Shown: positions 48,496 through 58,127, counted from the first letter of the stretch. The stretch: 64,000 nt of DNA from Kitasatospora sp. NBC_01266 (GCF_036242395.1 NZ_CP108458.1:8060001-8124000), one strand, 5' to 3'. Notes: a model not told the origin generated them from the sequence alone. Numbers and translations: made by a program.

Positions 48496-50837
48496 CGATC
48501 TGTCAGCGAAAGCAGGTCGTGGTCCGGGGGATCGTGCAAGGGGTCGGGTTCCGGCCCTTCGTCTTCGCCCTGGCCACCGAACTCGGCTTGGCCGGACACG
48601 TCACCAACACCGGTGACGGCGTACTCGCCGAGGTCGAGGGGCCGCCGGAGGCGTTGGCCGACTTCTGCCGGCGGATCGGCGCCGACGCGCCGCCGCTGGC
48701 CCAGGTGGCGGCGGTGGAAGAGCAGTTGGTGGCGGCCACCGGCGGGGCCGGGTTTGCCATCGTCCCCTCGCGGGCCGGCGGGCCGGTGCGCACCCTGATC
48801 CCGCCGGACACCGCGACCTGCGCCGACTGCCTGGTCGAACTCGCCGACCCGGCCGACCGGCGCTACCGGCACCCGTTCATCACCTGCACCAACTGCGGCC
48901 CGCGCTTCACCATCGTCACCGGCCTGCCCTACGACCGGGCCGCCACCACCATGGCCGGCTTCCCGATGTGCCCGGACTGCGCCCGCGAGTACGCCGACCC
49001 GGCGGACCGCCGGTTCCACGCCCAGCCGGTCTCCTGCCACGCCTGCGGGCCCCGGCTCGCGCTGGTCCGGCCCGGTCGGCCGTCGCTCGGCGGCGACGAA
49101 GCGGTCGAGCAGGCAAGGGAGTTGATCGGGGCCGGGGCGATCCTGGCGGTCAAGGGGATCGGCGGCTACCACCTGGTCTGCGACGCCACCGACGCCGCGA
49201 CGGTCGCTCTGCTGCGCCGCCGCAAGAACCGTGGCGACAAGCCCTTCGCGGTGCTGGCCGGTTCGCTCGCCGAACTCGAACCGCTGGTCCGGATCGGCCC
49301 GGTGGAGAGGGAGTTGCTCACCGGTCCGGTCCGGCCGATCGTGTTGCTGCGCCGCCGTCCGGGCGGTTTCGCCGTCGCCGAGGCGGTCGCGCCGCGCTGC
49401 CCCGACCTGGGCGTCATGCTGCCGTACGCGCCGCCGCACCACCTGCTGCTCGGCCTGCCGGGGGACCCGCCCGGGCCCCGGCTGCTGGTGCTGACCAGCG
49501 CCAACCTCTCGGGCGAGCCGATCATCACCGACGACGCCGAGGCGCTGGAGCGCCTCGCGCCGCTGGTGGACGGCTGGTTGACGCACGACCGGCCGATCCG
49601 GGTGCCGTGCGACGACTCGGTGGTGCGGGTGGTCGACGGTGAGCAGCTGCCGGTGCGCCGCTCACGCGGCTGGGCCCCGCTGCCGGTGCCGCTGCCGGTG
49701 CCGGTGCGCCCGGTGCTCGCGGTCGGCGGGGACCTGAAGAACACCTTCGCGCTGGCCCGCGACGACTACGCCTTCCTCTCCGGGCACATCGGTGACATGG
49801 ACGACCTGGCCACCCTGCGGGCCTTCGAGGCCGCCGTCGGGCACCTGGGTGCGGTCACCGGTGTGCTGCCCGAACTGCTGGTCGCCGACCGGCATCCGGG
49901 CTACCGCTCGGCCCGGCAGGCCGAACGCGCCGCCCAGGGAAGGCCGGTGGTCCGGGTGCAGCACCACCACGCGCACGTCGCGGCCGCGATGGCCGAGCAC
50001 GGGCTGGACGGCTCGGCGCCGGTGATCGGCGTCGCCTTCGACGGCACCGGCTATGGCACGGACGGCGCGGTCTGGGGCGGCGAGGTGCTGCTGGCCGACT
50101 ACGACGGGTTCCGCCGCTTCGCCCACCTCGGCTATGTGCCGCTGCCGGGCGGCGATGCGGCGGTGGCCCGCCCGTACCGGATGGCGATCGCCCATCTGTG
50201 GGAGGCCGGGCTGGACCGCAGCCCCGAGCTGCCCTGCGTGCGGGCCTGTACGGTGGATGAACTGCCGCTGCTGGAGCAGCAGTTGGCCAGGTCACTGAAC
50301 TGCGTGCCGACCTCCAGCATGGGCCGGCTCTTCGACGCCGTGGCCGCGCTGGCGGGTGTCTGCCAGCGGGCCGGCTACGAGGCGCAGGCGGCGATCGAGC
50401 TGGAGGCGGCGGCCCTCGCGCACGGGCCGGCCGCAGGATACGCGTTCGGACTGGACGCGTTGGGAGTTGGCGCGTCGGGAGTTGACACCGCGTCCGCTGA
50501 CGCGCCGCTGGTGGCCGACCCGGGGCCGGTGCTGGCCGCCGTGCTGGCCGATCTGCGGTCGGGGGCGTCGCCGGGGCTGATCGCCGCGCGGTTCCACGCC
50601 GGGGTCGCCGACCTGGTGGTCCGGCTCTGTGCGGCGGCCCGGGAGCGGCACGGCCTGACGGCGGTGGCGCTGACCGGCGGGGTGTTCGCCAACGCCGTGC
50701 TCTCGAGTGCCTGCGCGCGCGGCCTGCGGGCGGACGGCTTCACCGTGCTGCGGCACCGCCGGGTCCCCCCGAACGACGGGGGCCTGGCACTGGGCCAGTT
50801 GATGGTGGCGGCGCGAGCCGCCCGTGGAGAGGAGTAA
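48492..50837 (+). CDS. hypF: Carbamoyltransferase HypF
   Basis: The 781-residue enzyme makes the carbamoyl precursor of the CN ligands from carbamoyl phosphate and ATP. Domains in order: acylphosphatase (VVVRGIVQGVGFRPFVFALATELGL), two zinc fingers (CADCLVEL...CTNCGPRF and CPDCAREY...CHACGPRL), YrdC-like (ILAVKGIGGYHLVCDAT, RRRKNRGDKPFAVL), and Kae1-like carbamoyltransferase (VQHHHAHVAAAMAEHGL, VAFDGTGYGTDGAVWGGE, LTGGVFANAVL). The start appears to be TTG overlapping the hypB stop (TTGA); no closer ATG fits. Confidence 0.95.
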   Translation: MTICQRKQVVVRGIVQGVGFRPFVFALATELGLAGHVTNTGDGVLAEVEGPPEALADFCRRIGADAPPLAQVAAVEEQLVAATGGAGFAIVPSRAGGPVRTLIPPDTATCADCLVELADPADRRYRHPFITCTNCGPRFTIVTGLPYDRAATTMAGFPMCPDCAREYADPADRRFHAQPVSCHACGPRLALVRPGRPSLGGDEAVEQARELIGAGAILAVKGIGGYHLVCDATDAATVALLRRRKNRGDKPFAVLAGSLAELEPLVRIGPVERELLTGPVRPIVLLRRRPGGFAVAEAVAPRCPDLGVMLPYAPPHHLLLGLPGDPPGPRLLVLTSANLSGEPIITDDAEALERLAPLVDGWLTHDRPIRVPCDDSVVRVVDGEQLPVRRSRGWAPLPVPLPVPVRPVLAVGGDLKNTFALARDDYAFLSGHIGDMDDLATLRAFEAAVGHLGAVTGVLPELLVADRHPGYRSARQAERAAQGRPVVRVQHHHAHVAAAMAEHGLDGSAPVIGVAFDGTGYGTDGAVWGGEVLLADYDGFRRFAHLGYVPLPGGDAAVARPYRMAIAHLWEAGLDRSPELPCVRACTVDELPLLEQQLARSLNCVPTSSMGRLFDAVAALAGVCQRAGYEAQAAIELEAAALAHGPAAGYAFGLDALGVGASGVDTASADAPLVADPGPVLAAVLADLRSGASPGLIAARFHAGVADLVVRLCAAARERHGLTAVALTGGVFANAVLSSACARGLRADGFTVLRHRRVPPNDGGLALGQLMVAARAARGEE

Positions 50838-50840
50838 CCC

Positions 50841-51134
50841 ATGTGCCTGGCGGTGCCTGGCAGAGTGCTGGAGATCGAGGAACGCGACGGTACCCGGATG
50901 GCCGTCATGGACTTCGGTGGAGTGGTCAAGGACGTGTGCCTGGAGTACCTGCCCGACCTGGAGGTCGGCGAGTACGCCATCGTGCACGTCGGGTTCGCGC
51001 TGCAGCGCCTGGACGAGGAGTCGGCCCGCCGGACCCTCGACCTGTTCGCCGAACTCGGCCTGCTGACCGAGGAGTTCGGCGACCCGTGGGAGGCTGCCGC
51101 AGCGAGCGGCGCCGGCGAGGAGGCGGCCCGGTGA
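50841..51134 (+). CDS. hypC: Hydrogenase assembly chaperone HypC
   Basis: The 97-residue chaperone begins MCLAVPGRVLEIEERDGTRMAVMDFGGVVKDVCLEYLP, with the essential Cys2 that holds the Fe(CN)2CO unit together with HypD. ADVG-like EVGEYAIVHVGFALQRLDEESARRTLDLF follows. GAGAGGAG precedes the ATG. Slightly long C-terminal tail (Ala/Glu-rich). Confidence 0.95.
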   Translation: MCLAVPGRVLEIEERDGTRMAVMDFGGVVKDVCLEYLPDLEVGEYAIVHVGFALQRLDEESARRTLDLFAELGLLTEEFGDPWEAAAASGAGEEAAR

Positions 51135-52252
51135 AGTACCTGGAGGAGTTCCAGAACCCGGAGCTGGCCCGTGGCCTGCTGGAGGACATCAGGGCCACGG
51201 TGACCAGGCCGTGGGCTCTGATGGAGGTCTGCGGCGGCCAGACGCACACCATCATCCGGCACGGCATCGACCAACTCCTGCCGGACGAGGTCGAGTTGAT
51301 CCACGGGCCGGGGTGCCCGGTGTGCGTGACGCCGCTGGAGGTGATCGACAAGGCGCTGGAGATCGCCGGCCGGCCCGAGGTGATCTTCTGCTCCTTCGGC
51401 GACATGCTGCGGGTGCCGGGCACCGATCGCGACCTGTTCCGGGTGCGCGGCGAGGGCGGCGACGTCCGGGTGGTCTACTCGCCGCTGGACGCGCTGAGGA
51501 TCGCGCGGGAGAACCCGCACCGCGAGGTGGTCTTCTTCGGCATCGGCTTCGAGACCACCGCCCCGCCCAACGCCATGACGGTGTACCAGGCGCGCAAGCA
51601 CGGGATCGAGAACTTCAGCATGCTGGTCTCGCACGTCCGGGTGCCACCCGCGATCGACGCGATCATGAACTCGCCCGACTGCCGGGTCCAGGGCTTCCTG
51701 GCCGCCGGGCACGTGTGCAGCGTGATGGGCACCGTGGAGTACCCCGAACTGGCCGCCCGGCACCGGGTGCCGATCGTGGTGACCGGTTTCGAGCCGCTCG
51801 ACATCCTGGAGGGGATCCGGCGCACGGTGCGGCAGTTGGAGCGCGGCGAACACACCGTGGAGAACGCCTACGAGCGCGCGGTGCGGCCCGAGGGCAACCC
51901 GGCGGCCCGGGCGATGCTGGAGGACGTCTTCGAGGTCACCGACCGGGCCTGGCGCGGCATCGGGGTGATCCCGCAGAGCGGTTGGCGGCTGGCGGAGCGC
52001 TACCGCGACTACGACGCCGAGCACCGCTTCGACGTCGGCGGCATCACCACCCTGGAGTCCGAGCTGTGCCGCAGCGGCGAGGTGCTGCAGGGCCTGATCA
52101 AGCCGCACGAGTGCGAGGCCTTCGGCACCACCTGCACCCCGCGCAACCCGCTGGGCGCCACCATGGTCTCCACCGAGGGCGCTTGCGCCGCCTACTACCT
52201 GTACCGGCGGCTCGGTACGCCGGTCACCCCGGAGGCGATCCCCGTTGGCTGA
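51131..52252 (+). CDS. hypD: Hydrogenase Fe-ligand scaffold HypD
   Basis: The 373-residue Fe-S protein is the site where Fe receives CN and CO. Motifs: MEVCGGQTHTIIRHGI (Cys for Fe), HGPGCPVCVTP, GFETTAPPNAM, LVSHVRVPPA, FLAAGHVCSVMG and C-terminal cluster region with LCRSGEVLQGLIKPHECEAFGTTCTPRNPLGATMVSTEGACAAYY. It starts with GTG inside the hypC stop (GTGA). Confidence 0.96.
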   Translation: MKYLEEFQNPELARGLLEDIRATVTRPWALMEVCGGQTHTIIRHGIDQLLPDEVELIHGPGCPVCVTPLEVIDKALEIAGRPEVIFCSFGDMLRVPGTDRDLFRVRGEGGDVRVVYSPLDALRIARENPHREVVFFGIGFETTAPPNAMTVYQARKHGIENFSMLVSHVRVPPAIDAIMNSPDCRVQGFLAAGHVCSVMGTVEYPELAARHRVPIVVTGFEPLDILEGIRRTVRQLERGEHTVENAYERAVRPEGNPAARAMLEDVFEVTDRAWRGIGVIPQSGWRLAERYRDYDAEHRFDVGGITTLESELCRSGEVLQGLIKPHECEAFGTTCTPRNPLGATMVSTEGACAAYYLYRRLGTPVTPEAIPVG

Positions 52253-53312
52253 GACCCTGACCGCGCCCGACTTCTCCGGCTGGACCTGCCCGCTGCCGCT
52301 GCGCGACCACCCCCGGGTGGTGATGGGGCACGGCGGGGGCGGCGTGATGTCGGCCGAGTTGGTGGCCAACATCTTCGCCCCGGCCTTCGGCGGCAGCACG
52401 CTCGCCGCGCTCGGTGACTCGGCGGCGCTCACCCTGGGTGGTGCCCGACTGGCCTTCTCCACCGACTCGTTCGTGGTGCGGCCGCTCTTCTTCCCCGGCG
52501 GCTGCATCGGTGACCTGGCGGTCAACGGGACGGTCAACGATCTGGCGATGAGCGGGGCCAGGGCCGCCTACCTGTCCTGCGGGTTCATCCTGGAGGAGGG
52601 CGTCGAGATGTCCGTGGTCGGGCGGGTCGCCGAGGCGATGGGCGCCGCCGCCCGGAGTGCGGGGGTGGAGGTGGTGACCGGCGACACCAAGGTGGTGGAG
52701 GCCGGCCACGGGGACGGCATCTACCTCAACACCGCGGGAATCGGCCTGATCCCGGCCGGAGTCGACATCCGGCCGCAGCGCGCGGTGCCTGGCGATGTGG
52801 TGATCGTCAGCGGCGAGATCGGCGTGCACGGTGTGGCGATCATGAGCGTGCGGGAAGGCCTGGAGTTCGGCGTCGAGGTGCTCAGCGACTGCGCGGCACT
52901 GGGCGGCCTGGTGGAGGCGATGCTGGCCGTCACACCCGATCTGCACGTGCTGCGCGACCCCACCCGGGGCGGGCTGGCCGCCGCGCTGAACGAGATCGCG
53001 CTGGCCGCCGGGGTCGGGGTGTCGGTGCGCGAGCGGGCCGTGCCGGTGCCGCCCGAGGTGGCCAACGCCTGCGCGATCCTCGGGCTCGATCCGATGTACG
53101 TGGCCAACGAGGGCAAGCTGGTCGCGTTCGTGCCGCGCGAGCACGCCGAGGCGGTGCTGGCCGCGATGCGGGCCCATCCGCTGGGTGCGCGGGCGGCGGT
53201 GATCGGCGAGTGTGTGGCCGAGCACCCCGGCATGGTGGTGACCCGCACGGCGCTGGGCGGCACCCGGGTGGTCGACCTGCCGCTGGGGGAGCAGTTGCCG
53301 AGGATCTGCTGA
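52245..53312 (+). CDS. hypE: Carbamoyl dehydratase HypE
   Basis: The 355-residue protein dehydrates the HypF-supplied thiocarbamate to the thiocyanate on its C-terminal Cys. It has PurM-type motifs MGHGGGGVMSAELVANIFAPAFGG, FSTDSFVVRPLFFPGGCIGDLAVNGTVNDLAMSGA and GDTKVVEAGHGDGIYLNTAGIG. The tail is the diagnostic LPRIC. The start is a TTG (52245) with GGAGG 9 bp upstream; no ATG or GTG fits the conserved N-terminus. Confidence 0.96.
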   Translation: MAETLTAPDFSGWTCPLPLRDHPRVVMGHGGGGVMSAELVANIFAPAFGGSTLAALGDSAALTLGGARLAFSTDSFVVRPLFFPGGCIGDLAVNGTVNDLAMSGARAAYLSCGFILEEGVEMSVVGRVAEAMGAAARSAGVEVVTGDTKVVEAGHGDGIYLNTAGIGLIPAGVDIRPQRAVPGDVVIVSGEIGVHGVAIMSVREGLEFGVEVLSDCAALGGLVEAMLAVTPDLHVLRDPTRGGLAAALNEIALAAGVGVSVRERAVPVPPEVANACAILGLDPMYVANEGKLVAFVPREHAEAVLAAMRAHPLGARAAVIGECVAEHPGMVVTRTALGGTRVVDLPLGEQLPRIC

Positions 53313-53332
53313 GCCCGCGCGCACGCGCCAAG

Positions 53333-53371
53333 GCCGGTGCCCGGACCGCTCGTTGCGGTCCGGGCACCGGC
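53333..53371. terminator. Bidirectional terminator after hypE
   Basis: GCCGGTGCCCGGACCGC and its exact complement form a 17 bp stem with a TCGTT loop between the convergent hypE and hydrolase genes. Confidence 0.88.
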
Positions 53372-53383
53372 GGTTCCCGCTGG

Positions 53384-54193
53384 CTACCCGGCGCCCAGCA
53401 GGGGCGAGCTGCTGCCCTCCAGCAGCACCCGGGCCACCAGCGCGGGGTTGTCGCCCATCGGGACGTGGCCGCAGTCGGGCAGCGGGATGAAGCGGGCGCC
53501 CGGCAGGAGTTGGCGGGCGCGGCGGCCCTGGGCGTGCAGCAGCAGGCGGTCGCGGGTGCCCCAGGCGATGGTGAGCGGGACGTCGGCGGGGATCGCGGTG
53601 GGGAAGCGGTGCGCCTGCTCGGCGCGGCCGGCCCGCAGTGTCTGGCGGAAGCCGGGGGCGTTGAGCAACGCGCGTGTGTCGAGGGTGAGTTCGCTCGGGT
53701 CCAGGCGCTCCGGGTGCCCGTAGATCACGCCGAACATCAGCCTGCGGGCCTGCGGCGAGCGGGCCAGCGAGGCACGCAGCGACTCGGGGGTGCGGGCGGC
53801 GGCCCGGTGCAGGTTCAGCAGCCCGGCGGCGTAGAGGTAGCCCGGCAGCCGGTAGAAGCCGGCCGGGGAGAGCGCGGTGGCCGAGGAGACCAGGCCGCGC
53901 TGGGCGGCGCGCAGCGCGAAGAGCCCGCCCAGCGAGTTGCCCGCCACGTGCGGGCGTTCGATGCCGAGCGAGGCGAGGAAGTCGGACAGCGTGTCGAGCG
54001 CGCTGTCCACCGTGTAGGGCAGGCCGGGTGGCAGCGTTGGTGAGGCGCCGAAGCCGGGCAGGTCGACGGCGATCACCTCGCGCTCGGCGGCGAGCAGGTC
54101 GAGCACGGGCTTCCAGCCCTGCCAGCGGTGTCCGATGCCGTGCAGCAGAAGCAGGGGCGGGCCGTCGCCCCGGCGCTCGTGTACGAGGTCCAT
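53384..54193 (-). CDS. Alpha/beta hydrolase
   Basis: The 269-residue protein has LLLLHGIGHRWQGWKPVLDLLA (oxyanion HG), VIAVDLPGFGASP, the nucleophile elbow AGNSLGGLFAL (Ser), Asp in IAWGTRDRLLL and the catalytic His in LPDCGHVPMGDNP. Typical monomeric esterase or C-C hydrolase fold; substrate unknown. Cytosolic. Confidence 0.92.
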   Translation of the reverse strand: MDLVHERRGDGPPLLLLHGIGHRWQGWKPVLDLLAAEREVIAVDLPGFGASPTLPPGLPYTVDSALDTLSDFLASLGIERPHVAGNSLGGLFALRAAQRGLVSSATALSPAGFYRLPGYLYAAGLLNLHRAAARTPESLRASLARSPQARRLMFGVIYGHPERLDPSELTLDTRALLNAPGFRQTLRAGRAEQAHRFPTAIPADVPLTIAWGTRDRLLLHAQGRRARQLLPGARFIPLPDCGHVPMGDNPALVARVLLEGSSSPLLGAG

Positions 54194-54304
54194 GGCGAGA
54201 GGATAAGCCGAAGTTACCCGCGAGTCAGTGACTTGTGAGAATACGCGTCAATAGTCTGATGGTCACTCTCCGGCCGATCGGCACCGGCGCCCGACGGGCG
54301 CTGC

Positions 54305-54946
54305 TCAGTACCCCGAGCGCTTGGCCGTGATCTCCCGGCGCAGGGCGGTCGCGGTGGGGCCGGTGAGCCTCTTCAGCTCGCGGATCCGGTCCCGGTGGAC
54401 CCGCCGGGTGCGGGCGTCCAGCACCGCGTCCAACTCCCCGGCGGCGGCCAGCGACACCAGGGCGGCCTGCCGGGGCTCGACCGTGTCGAGCGGGTCGGTC
54501 AGCACGGCCTCGACCAGGGCCACCAGCTGCCGGTGCGCGTGCGGATCGCAGCGCACCCGGCTCCGGTTGGGGAACAGCCCGGGCGCCCGGTGGTCGCTGA
54601 CGATCACCAGCCCGTCGTCGCGCAGCCGGTCCCGCACCGCGCGTTCGGTGGCGCCCGCGTCGGCGGCGATCCAGCCCCGCCACGAACGGGGACCCAGCAG
54701 CCGGCGTCGCCGCTGCCCGGCGACCTGCGCCAGCACGGTGGCGAGCACCGGGTCGAGCTCGGGCGGGGCGGGCCGGCCGGGCTGCGGCCGGCCGCGGTCG
54801 TCGACCAGCAGGCCGCGTTGGAGCAACTCGGTGAGCGCCGCCGCGCGCATCAGCAGCCCCAGGTGCCGGTGGTACGAGAACTGCCGGGTCCCCGGCCGGA
54901 AGGCCAGCAGGTAGAGCCGGCCGGGGAGGGTGTCCGGCAGGTCCAT
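54305..54946 (-). CDS. GPP34 (GOLPH3/VPS74-like) family phosphoprotein
   Basis: The 213-residue protein begins LPDTLPGRLYLLAFRPGTRQFSYHRHLGLLMRAAALTELLQRGLLVDDRGRPQP, the GPP34 pattern, and ends RELKRLTGPTATALRREITAKRS. In eukaryotes GOLPH3 binds PI4P at the Golgi. In actinomycetes the family is common and uncharacterised, possibly membrane-lipid binding. ATG 54946 follows CGGAG. A GTG 10 codons upstream is an alternative start. Confidence 0.85.
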   Translation of the reverse strand: MDLPDTLPGRLYLLAFRPGTRQFSYHRHLGLLMRAAALTELLQRGLLVDDRGRPQPGRPAPPELDPVLATVLAQVAGQRRRRLLGPRSWRGWIAADAGATERAVRDRLRDDGLVIVSDHRAPGLFPNRSRVRCDPHAHRQLVALVEAVLTDPLDTVEPRQAALVSLAAAGELDAVLDARTRRVHRDRIRELKRLTGPTATALRREITAKRSGY

Positions 54947-55102
54947 CGGGCGCTCCGATCCGTCACGAGGCGTCACGAGCGGTGTCGTGCAAGGGGATTC
55001 ATGCCCAGTCGGACGCTCGCATGCGCAACGGGCCGGCAGCGGCGCTCGCCCGCCCGCGCTCGGGGGCCCGGCTGAGGGTCCGTCGGGCCGAGCGGGCGGG
55101 CG

Positions 55103-57226
55103 TCAGACCGGCTGCGGCAGCAGCCGGGCCAGCGGTCGCGGCAGCCACCAGTTCAGCGGGCCGAGCAGCTCCATGATGGCCGGCACCAGCACCATCCGGA
55201 CCACCGTCGCGTCCAGGAAGACCGCCACCGCCAGCCCGAGGCCGAACTCCTTCACCGCGATGTCGGGGGTGGCCAGCACAGAGAGGAAGACCGTCACCAT
55301 GATCGCCGCAGCCGCCGTGATCACCCGCGCGGTGCGGCCCAGGCCCAGGGCGACGGCCTCCGAGGTGTCGGCGCCGGCGTCGTACTCCTCGCGGATCCGG
55401 GAGACCAGGAAGACCTCGTAGTCGGTCGAGAGACCGAACAGGATCGGGAAGATGAACAGCGGCACCCAGGCGGTGATCGGCGCGCTGGTCGGGAAGCCGA
55501 GCGGGCCGCTCAGCCAGCCCCACTGCACGATCGCGGTCAGCACGCCGAACGCCGCGCCGACCGACAGCAGCGTCATCACCGCCGCCTTCAGCGCGATCGT
55601 CACCGACCGCACCAGGAACACCAGCAGCAGCAGCGACAGCACGATCACCGACCCGATCAGCAGCGGCAGCCGGGCGGTGACCTCGGCGGCGAAGTCGGTG
55701 TCACCCGCGGTGGGACCGCCGACGCGCACCACGAGTCCGGTGTCCCGGACGGCACCGGGGATCACCTGGCCGCGCAGCCGGTCGAGCAACTTCGGTGTCG
55801 CGGCGTTCTGGTGGGCGGTGCTCGGGTAGGCGATGAAGAGCGCGGCCCGGCCGTCCTGGCTGAGCTGCGGCGGGGTGACCGCGGCGACGCCGGGGGTGTG
55901 CTGGACCGCGCTGACCAGCGGGGCCAGGTCGGCCCCGCCCGGGGGCAGCGCGGTGACGATGACGAACGGCGCGTCGAAGCCGGGCCCGAAGCCCTCGCTG
56001 AGGATCCGGAAGGCGGTGTAGCCGCTGGTGTCGTGCGGCTCGGTGCTGTTGTCCTCGAAGCTGAGCCGCATCGAGAAGGCGGGGATGGCCAGCACGATCA
56101 TCACGGTGGCGCCCGCCAGCAGGCCGGTGCCCGGGCGGCGCTGGATCACCCGGGCCCAGCGCTCGGCCATCGGGCTGCGCGAGCCGGTGCGGCCCAGATA
56201 GGGCAGCTTGAAGCGGTCGATGTTGCGCCCGGTGTAGCCGAGCATGGCCGGCAGCAGGGTGATCGCGGCGATCATCGTCATCAGCACGGTCACCGAGGCG
56301 GCCACCGCCGTGGCGTTCAGCAGTTTCTGCTGGACCACGAAGAGCCCGAGCATCGCGATCACCACGGTGGCGCCCGCGAAGAGCACCGAGCGGCCGGCGC
56401 GGGCGATGGCGACCACTACCGCGTCCTCGGGTTCCAGGCCTTCCGCCAGGCCCTCGCGGTAGCGGGTGACGATGAACAGCGCGTAGTCGATCCCGACGCC
56501 GAGCCCGAGCAGGGTGGAGACGATCGGACTGAACGACGGGGCCGGGAAGAGGTAGCCGAGCAGGAAGATGAGGGCCAGTCCGCTGCCGATGCCGAAGAGC
56601 GCGCCGAGCATGGTCAGGCCCGTCGCGAGCAGCGAGCCGAAGGCGATCAGGATCACCAGCATCGCCGCCAGCGCCCCGATCGCGTCCGAGGCACCGCCGT
56701 ACGGGGTCTCCGCCGTCACCACGTCCGCCCCGGCCAGCGCGAACACCACGCCGTCCCCGCTCGCCGCCTTGACCTGCGAGACCAGGTGCTTGACCTCGGC
56801 GGTCGGCAGCGGGTTGCTGGGGGACTGCAGGGTGGCGAAGGCGATCGTCCGGTCGGCGGAGATCTGGCCGGGCGAGGTGTACGGCGAGTGGACGGCGGAG
56901 ATGTTGGGCGAGCTGCCCAACTGCGCTTCGAGCGCGTCGACCCGGGCGCGTACCTCCGGGGACTCCACCCCGGCCGGTGCCTGGATCGCCAGGGTGAGCG
57001 CACTGCCCTTGCGCTCCGGGAAGTGCTGCTTGATCAGGTTCTGCGCCTGCGCGGACTGCGAGTTGCCGCCGGTGAAGTTGTTGTCGGCGGGAGCCGCGAA
57101 GGCGAAGCCGATGAAGAGCAGCAGGGCGGTGCCGATCACCCAGGTCAGCAGGACGAACCGGCGCCTGCGGTAGCAGAACCGGCCCAGTCGTCCGAGGAGG
57201 CTCTGGTAGACGACAGCTGTTGCCAT
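55103..57226 (-). CDS. MMPL/RND-type lipid exporter
   Basis: The 707-residue protein has 12 predicted membrane segments in two 6-TM halves, each preceded by a periplasmic-type loop (first: PADNNFTGGNSQSAQAQNLIKQHFPERKGSALTLAIQ; second: FEDNSTEPHDTSGYTAFRILSEGFGPGFDAPFVIVTALP). MMPL signatures are LGLGVGIDYALFIVTRYREGLAEGLEPEDAVVVAIARAGRSVLFAG in the first half and FGLSTDYEVFLVSRIREEYDAGADTSEAVALGLGRTARVITAAAAIM in the second. The GIDYALF and STDYEVF Asp/Tyr pairs carry the proton relay. MMPL proteins export lipids or lipid-like metabolites. Confidence 0.93.
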   Translation of the reverse strand: MATAVVYQSLLGRLGRFCYRRRRFVLLTWVIGTALLLFIGFAFAAPADNNFTGGNSQSAQAQNLIKQHFPERKGSALTLAIQAPAGVESPEVRARVDALEAQLGSSPNISAVHSPYTSPGQISADRTIAFATLQSPSNPLPTAEVKHLVSQVKAASGDGVVFALAGADVVTAETPYGGASDAIGALAAMLVILIAFGSLLATGLTMLGALFGIGSGLALIFLLGYLFPAPSFSPIVSTLLGLGVGIDYALFIVTRYREGLAEGLEPEDAVVVAIARAGRSVLFAGATVVIAMLGLFVVQQKLLNATAVAASVTVLMTMIAAITLLPAMLGYTGRNIDRFKLPYLGRTGSRSPMAERWARVIQRRPGTGLLAGATVMIVLAIPAFSMRLSFEDNSTEPHDTSGYTAFRILSEGFGPGFDAPFVIVTALPPGGADLAPLVSAVQHTPGVAAVTPPQLSQDGRAALFIAYPSTAHQNAATPKLLDRLRGQVIPGAVRDTGLVVRVGGPTAGDTDFAAEVTARLPLLIGSVIVLSLLLLVFLVRSVTIALKAAVMTLLSVGAAFGVLTAIVQWGWLSGPLGFPTSAPITAWVPLFIFPILFGLSTDYEVFLVSRIREEYDAGADTSEAVALGLGRTARVITAAAAIMVTVFLSVLATPDIAVKEFGLGLAVAVFLDATVVRMVLVPAIMELLGPLNWWLPRPLARLLPQPV

Positions 57227-57360
57227 GCCGGGACCGCCTCTTCGTGTACTGATAGCACCGGGGGTACGGTAAGCCGCCGTGGCGGCGGATCCGGCCGAAC
57301 CCGCGCCGAGAGCCACCTGATCGGCTCAGGCCCGGGCCGGGCCGACCGGCTGAGTCACCG

Positions 57361-58038
57361 TCAGGCCCGGACCGCCACGCCGACCGCCAGCAGCAGGGCC
57401 AGCGCCAGCCCCAGCGCCGCACCCGCCCCGACGTGCACGAAGAGTGCCGCGCCGCAGACCGCGCCGCCGAACATCGCCGCGATCGAGAGCAGCCGCCGCA
57501 CGCTGGCCCGCCCCGGGGCGTCGGAGACCAGGCCGGTGACGGTGAGGGTGAGCACGGTGGTGGTCAGATCCGGCAGCGCCAGCTTGCGGGCCGCCGCGTT
57601 CTGCAGGCCCATCCCGCAGCCCAGCGGAATGATCAGCGCGACCTGCGCGCCGACCGCCTGGTGGCCGGCCGCGAGCGCCACCACCACGGCGCCCGCCACC
57701 AGCACGGTCTGGCCGGTGACGATCACCCGGAACAGCCGCTCGCCCTCGCTGATCCGGCCCGCGACCCGGCCCGCCGTCCAGGCGCCCGTCACGAAAGCCG
57801 CGATGGCCAGCGCCGAGGCCCAGACCGACAGGTTCGGCGCCCCGGCCAGCGAGAAGCCGAAGAAGACCACGTTTCCGGTCATGTTGGCGACGAAGACGTG
57901 GCGCAGGCCGAGATAGCTGACGGCGTCGACCACGCCGGTGACGAAGGTCAGCGCGACCAGCAGCGGCGGCAGCACGCCGTAGCTGCCCTGGGCGGTGGGG
58001 AAGAGGCGGTCGGCGGCGCGCAGCAGCATGGTTCGCAT
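57361..58038 (-). CDS. DUF1275 (YoaK) family membrane protein
   Basis: The 225-residue membrane protein has about six segments: LVALTFVTGVVDAVSYLGLRHVFVANMTGNVVFFGFSLAG is the conserved N-terminal part (DAVSYLGLxHVFVANMTGN), then GLQNAAARKLALPDLTTTVLTLTVTGLVSD. DUF1275 proteins are of unknown function, sometimes linked to redox or drug stress. Start ATG 58038; another ATG lies three codons on. Confidence 0.88.
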   Translation of the reverse strand: MRTMLLRAADRLFPTAQGSYGVLPPLLVALTFVTGVVDAVSYLGLRHVFVANMTGNVVFFGFSLAGAPNLSVWASALAIAAFVTGAWTAGRVAGRISEGERLFRVIVTGQTVLVAGAVVVALAAGHQAVGAQVALIIPLGCGMGLQNAAARKLALPDLTTTVLTLTVTGLVSDAPGRASVRRLLSIAAMFGGAVCGAALFVHVGAGAALGLALALLLAVGVAVRA

Positions 58039-58127
58039 CGCTCCACGATAGGAACGGATCGGGCGCCGCGGGCGCAGAAGCAGCCGGGTGGGCGGGTGAA
58101 CTGACGCACCGTCGGGAGCGCGAGGCC

